The position numbers were made by a program, and so were the translations under genes. From the NCBI GenBank assembly GCA_963277665.1, contig OY728159.1, positions 1,016,259,343 to 1,016,323,342 on the forward strand: a stretch of DNA of 64,000 bases, written 5' to 3'. The notes beneath the pieces are model-generated. The model did no database searches and was not told where the DNA came from. It saw only the letters and a list, made by a program, of their open reading frames with translations. The DNA is from Viscum album. Its lineage: Eukaryota > Streptophyta > Magnoliopsida > Santalales > Viscaceae. Below, piece by piece: positions 59,853 to 64,000 of this stretch. The first letter of the stretch is position 1. Each line of letters starts with the position of its first letter.

Positions 59853-60893
59853 CTATAGCTGTACGACCAGATCCTCTTCCATGGCCACCTGCTCCTTGTA
59901 GTCCGCCCTGATCAAACTCTGCCTCTGCCTCGGAGGTTCTTCATTTAACTGCTGGTCATCTGCATGGCGGGTCGGACAGTCACGTGCTATGTGACCAATT
60001 CCGCCGCAGGAGTAACACTTCATGGAAGGTCTGGCTCTATCACTTCCCTTGGTGCCTCGCACTACCGTCCATGAGTCACGCGGTCGACCACCTGTAGGTC
60101 TGGTCCTCTGAGACCCCTGCGTCATCTGTATACTGCCCGCTACAGAAGACTCTGCCGCATGTCGGCTAGTGGTGGGTCCTGCTGCTGGAGACTGCTCAAC
60201 AAGGAAACTCTCCACTAAGAGGGCTCGCTCCAACACTCCTGTCTGCGTTGGAATGTTGTGTGATACAACTGATGCTCTGATCTCCCGCCTAAGCTCCTGC
60301 TCGAAGGTTCGGTCCCTAAAGAACGGGCCTCGTACCATATCTGTGGAGTAGCGCGAGAGGTCTGTGAATCTCGCTGAGTACTGCGCCACTGACATGCTGC
60401 CCTGCCGCAGCTGAAGTAACTCCTGTATACGCACCGCTCGAAGGGTGGCTAGTACAAACTCTGCCCGGAACAGGCTCTCGAAGTCTGCCCATAGAAGTGT
60501 CGCCTCGTCATGCATCTGAAGCATCAGGCTCCACCATCTGCCTGCTGCTGCCTGAAGAAGGCTGGCAGCAAGGATTACCATGAAATCTGTCGGCGTCCCC
60601 ACTAGCCTGAAGACTCTCACCACAGCCTCCAGCCATTCCTCAGCCGCCTGCGGGTCCGTCCCTCCCTGAAACCTAGGTGGTCTCTGGCGCTGGAACTCAT
60701 GCAGTGCGCTCAAGTGACGTGCATCCTCTGCTGCTGGGGCTGGTGGCATCGGTGGCCCAACGGGTAGTAGTACCACTGGTGCCTCCGCTGGCGCCTCAAC
60801 TGGGATAGGGCCCTGTACTGAGGCCTCGTCACTCGACGGGCTGTCAGTACACACCACTCTCGGGGCTCTAGCTGGTCGTCCATGGGGAGGCAT
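59853..60893 (-). CDS. gag: Gag polyprotein (346 aa) of element 6
   Basis: Chromovirus Gag, the particle-forming structural protein. The frame is intact. A Pro/Ala-rich N-terminus (residues 1-60) is followed by the Gag domain: LSALHEFQRQRPPRFQGGTD, PQAAEEWLEAVVRVFRLVGT, LLQAAAGRWWSLM, LLWADFESLFRAEFV, LLQLRQGSMSVAQYSARFTD + LSRYSTDMV. One CX2CX4HX4C zinc finger, CYSCGGIGHIARDC, lies near residue 295. The frame stops 40 residues later without a protease. The ATG is one base after TTTCTTTCAG. GC-rich codon use contrasts with the AT-rich gag of element 1, so the two families are distinct. Intact gag beside ruined pol suggests selection on Gag alone or recent loss of pol; not distinguishable here. 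Confidence 0.93.
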   Translation of the reverse strand: MPPHGRPARAPRVVCTDSPSSDEASVQGPIPVEAPAEAPVVLLPVGPPMPPAPAAEDARHLSALHEFQRQRPPRFQGGTDPQAAEEWLEAVVRVFRLVGTPTDFMVILAASLLQAAAGRWWSLMLQMHDEATLLWADFESLFRAEFVLATLRAVRIQELLQLRQGSMSVAQYSARFTDLSRYSTDMVRGPFFRDRTFEQELRREIRASVVSHNIPTQTGVLERALLVESFLVEQSPAAGPTTSRHAAESSVAGSIQMTQGSQRTRPTGGRPRDSWTVVRGTKGSDRARPSMKCYSCGGIGHIARDCPTRHADDQQLNEEPPRQRQSLIRADYKEQVAMEEDLVVQL

Positions 60894-61170
60894 CCTGAAA
60901 GAAACAACGTGACACGGTCAAAAGATTATACCTGGTGAGTTGACCTGGTTTGAGCTGACATTTAAATAAAACATCTGGAAAACACACACGCAATCAGAGT
61001 TTTCATGCACAAAGTCGGAAATCAGTTGTCAGGGTCCTGGTGTATGGATACGTCGGCCGCCCGCACCAACACTGGACTCCCTGAACTAAAAACCACACTC
61101 GGTACTCTTAACACTATTGCTTCACAGAAAGAAACATCAGAGTTATAAGTTCTGCGGTAGAACTGAACTC
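60894..61170 (-). other. Element 6 leader between PBS and gag
   Basis: About 280 bases with no coding frame, ending in GTTGTTTCTTTCAG immediately before the gag ATG. Confidence 0.7.
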
Positions 61171-61181
61171 CTCTGATACCA
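61171..61181 (-). other. PBS of element 6
   Basis: Minus strand TGGTATCAGAG, exact to the initiator Met tRNA-type PBS, 3 bases after the LTR end. Confidence 0.92.
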
Positions 61182-61184
61182 ATT

Positions 61185-64000
61185 TCTCACGACCCGTCCT
61201 CGGGGCCCGTGCCGTAACTACCCCAAGCCCACCTTCCATAGGCCAGGGGCTGGCGACTAGCACCAAAGGCGTAAAATCTCGATAACTGGGAAGGCATTGC
61301 CTTTATAAAAGGAAACAAGCACCACAGAGTACAAGCGGAAGCAAAGCACTAAGTACAAAAGAAATGCTAAAAAGTAAATGGGCCAGAATACAAACCCAAA
61401 ATAAAGTACGACTACAACTGAACAAGGTACAATAGCAAAAAGACAAATAGTTGGAAGTAGGAAGTAGCTCCTAGGTCGTCCTCCTCAGATCCTACCTGAA
61501 GGGTAGGTACATATAGCGCAGCTCCTGGTTGTCCACCACGGATCCTACCTGAAGGGTAGGTACAGATAGCCTCCTCCATGCTCTCATCCGTCAACCTCCT
61601 CTGTGAGTCGTCACGTCATGTAGTCCACCTCCGGGTACTGACTCGTCATGTAGTCCACCTCCGGGTACTGACTCGTCGTGTAGTCCACCTCCGGGAACTG
61701 ACTCGTCCTCAAACACTCGGCCTCCGTCAGCACTGCCCGTCCTCTGCAACCAACACAACGAGGTGCGGGCATAGCCCGTGCAGGGGTGAGTATAACGATA
61801 CTCAGTAGGGACCCCGAGACCCTCAAGGTCTCACTAAACCAACAAGGATAACCACAAGAAGATCTCAACAGATAACCTCTACTTTGATATATTCCCATAC
61901 ATATACCTAAGTTTTTCAAGTAACCCATCTCAATCATGAGGAAACACAAGGATTGTGAAATCAACGGATAACCACTACCCAGGTATATGCCCATACATAT
62001 ACCTAAGTTATCAAGTGACCCATCTCAATCATGAGGTAAACACAAAGGTCAAAAGTCTCAGCTCAAACCATGATTTTCATTATCGAAACCATAACTGCTG
62101 AAGAGCTCCGTCTCTGGAGTGTACAATGGTCCTGTGACGACTCCGAGGTACTGCTCACTAACCTAAGACTGCTGAGGTACTCCTCCTGTCGAGTACCATG
62201 GGCCTGCCACCTCACACAGTAGTGCTTCCCGCCGAGGTCTTCCACTCAAACACAATAGTGCTCCCCCCTCAAAGCCTACAGAGGTACTCCTCCTATCAAG
62301 TACCGCTGGTCTGCCACCTCACATAATAGTGCTCCTCCACTGTGGGTCTGCCACCTCAGAAAGTAGTGCTCCCCACTGGGCTACGTAAGTCACTCCGAAT
62401 CGAATCGGACAAGCAGTATTCAGGTCTCTGCCGGCTACACGGTCTCTGTACTCCGTACGCTCGTCTCCGGGAGGGTCTGATCCACGAGCTACAAGTCGAT
62501 ACTCCAAGTATCTCAAAGTCCCACAAAGAAGTATCTCAAAGTACCGCCTCGTCATAGGGGTCTCAACGCAAAAGACGGCGCGTCAATCAGACGCTCGGTC
62601 TGTGAGTTGCTAGCCTTTTCGTCCCAGGGGCCCGGTTGGTTTCATGTGCGAACCAATCCGGCCATATCTCAACTGTACCCCAAACTCTCATAGGGTATAC
62701 TCATAGGGACCGTTTCTGAACGAGATCACCAACACTGCTGACGGTTCGTCAAACGGACGTTCTGTCAGAAAGGTATCAGTTTTTCCATTCCAAGGGCCCG
62801 GTTGGATTTTGGTGCGATCCAACCCGGCCACTATCCAACTGCATCCAAAACTCGGGCGGAGGATGCCAAAGTTCCGTATCGTCAACAGGAACGCAACGAG
62901 ACAGACGACGCGTCAATCGGACGCCCGGTCTGTGAGTTATTGGCTTTTTCGTTCCAGGGGCCCGGTTGGTTTCGTGAGCGAACCAACCCGACCACTATCC
63001 AACTGCATCCAAAACTCGGGCGGAGGATGCCAAAAGTTCCGTATCGTCAACAGGAACGCAACGAGACCGACGGCACGTCAATTGGACGCCCGATCTGTGA
63101 GTTATTGGCTTTTTTGTTCCAGGGGCCCGGTTGGTTTCGTGAGCGAACCAACTTGACCGCACTCCGATGGCATCCAGACCTCGTGCGGAGTAAGCCAAAA
63201 GATCCTTCTCACTTTGAGGAATTCAACAAAGCTGACGGCACGTCAATCGGAGGTCCGTAGCTCAAGATATGAGCGTTTCCGCTCCGAGGGCCCGGTTGGT
63301 TTCGTGTACGAACCAACCCGGCCGAACCCAAAGTTCTCCGAAACCTTGCGTGCGATATACCAAAACGATCGTCTCGATCCAAGGATCGCTTTGCCGCTAA
63401 CGGCGAGTCGTTTAGAGGCCCGTAGCTCATGTTAAGGGCATATGACCGAAAGTGGCCTGAAAATGGGGGTCTGGGCCCGGGCCGACCCGGCCCGCCCCCC
63501 CCCCCCCCCCTGGGTCGGTCCGAACCGGGGCGACCCGACCCGGGTCCGACCCGGCTGGGCCCGGCCCGGCCCGGCCTGGTCCAGCGCGGTCCGGTTCGGT
63601 CCGGCCCGACCTGCTGGCTGCGGCTCGGCCAGCTTGGCCGAGCCGACACGCGGGCGGGGCGCACGGTTCCCCTGCCCTTCACCGTTGATTGAGGCCGGCA
63701 GTTCGCAGACCGCCCCTTTTTCCGGCGGCGCGCCGCCGCCGCCTTCCGCGGACCACCGGACGCGCTCCGGTGGTCCGTTCTTCCTGCCGTTTTTGCCTAT
63801 GGTCCCCCCGGGACCCCATCTTCACTGCGAAGGGATTCGAACGCCCAAACGACCTGCTTCGTCGTCGCCCGTCAATCCACACATCAATAAACAGTCTACG
63901 GAGGGTTGTCGGGCCGTGTTCGTTTGGCCCACACCCTCCGCGTTAGATTATAACAACGGGAGAAGTTTATTCAACACATGAATACATAACCAAAAAAACA
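61185..64000 (-). repeat. Element 6 5' LTR, partial
   Basis: Repeats 54617-57425 in order; about 1.3 kb (most of U3) lies right of the window. The end corresponding to TGTCACGACCC reads TCTCACGACCC, one change in the terminal dinucleotide. Hairpins start at 62634, 62800, 62964, 63129 and 63294 (spacings 166, 164, 165, 165), identical phasing to the left copy. Confidence 0.92.

Larger units (their letters stand above)
54617..64000 (-). mobile_element. Element 6: Gag-coding, pol-deleted chromovirus
   Basis: LTRs at 54617-58712 and 61185 to beyond the window (offset about 6.57 kb). On the minus strand: PBS 61181-61171, intact gag 60893-59853, spacer, broken integrase tail and chromodomain 59480-58740, PPT, 3' LTR. 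Protease, RT, RNase H and the integrase core are missing from the 2.47-kb interior. Differences between LTRs are mostly C/T and G/A transitions, as expected of methylated DNA. It is inserted in the integrase gene of element B. Confidence 0.92.

Overview
This is plant nuclear DNA, and everything I can interpret in it is retrotransposon. The evidence is Ty3/gypsy elements with TG...CA long terminal repeats (LTRs), primer-binding sites (PBS) of the initiator-Met tRNA type, chromodomain-bearing integrases (chromoviruses, Tekay/Del-like) and one Athila-type element. I see no host gene, rRNA or CRISPR array. Long, AT-rich, heavily decayed remnants beside younger copies suggest a large-genome flowering plant; the species cannot be read from the window. 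Letters 1, 2, 3, 6 and A-E are my labels for elements.

Layout, left to right. Element 1 (1-9074, +) is a fairly young gag-only element with 4.2-kb LTRs; its 5' LTR is cut by the window edge. It sits against, and probably inside, LTR fragment D (9075-10196, -), which is rich in short palindromes. D abuts the 3' LTR of element A (10197-41015, -), an old non-coding element with about 4.5-kb LTRs. A's 5' LTR is split by element 2 (12619-36602, +), a decayed full-length chromovirus. Element 2's own 3' LTR is split by element 3 (25310-36337, +), a decayed Athila-like element flanked by GATGT/GTTGT. That makes a three-level nest.

From 41016 to about 51030 lie very degenerate plus-strand remnants (E and C). 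Recognisable landmarks are an LTR tail, a PBS, a polypurine tract (PPT) and a pair of diverged LTRs. Element B (51031-54616, -) keeps its 3' LTR and a decayed integrase/chromodomain, and is interrupted at 54617 by element 6 (54617-64000+, -). Element 6 has 4.1-kb LTRs, an intact 346-codon gag and only a broken integrase tail plus chromodomain, with no protease, reverse transcriptase (RT) or integrase core.

How they work together: elements 1, 6, A and C as seen cannot make their own RT, so they would depend on enzymes from autonomous chromoviruses. Elements 1 and 6 could still supply Gag. The most notable structure is in the LTRs. Elements 1 and 6 carry regularly spaced hairpin units about 2.0-2.6 kb into the LTR, inside what looks like a spliceable 5' leader. 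Four LTR families share a small TGAG...CTCACCC module, followed in three of them by a splice-acceptor-like AG in at least one copy. In elements 1, 2 and 6 the gag start codon lies 1-3 bases after another acceptor-like AG. All boundaries come from reading by eye; no alignment or database search was run.
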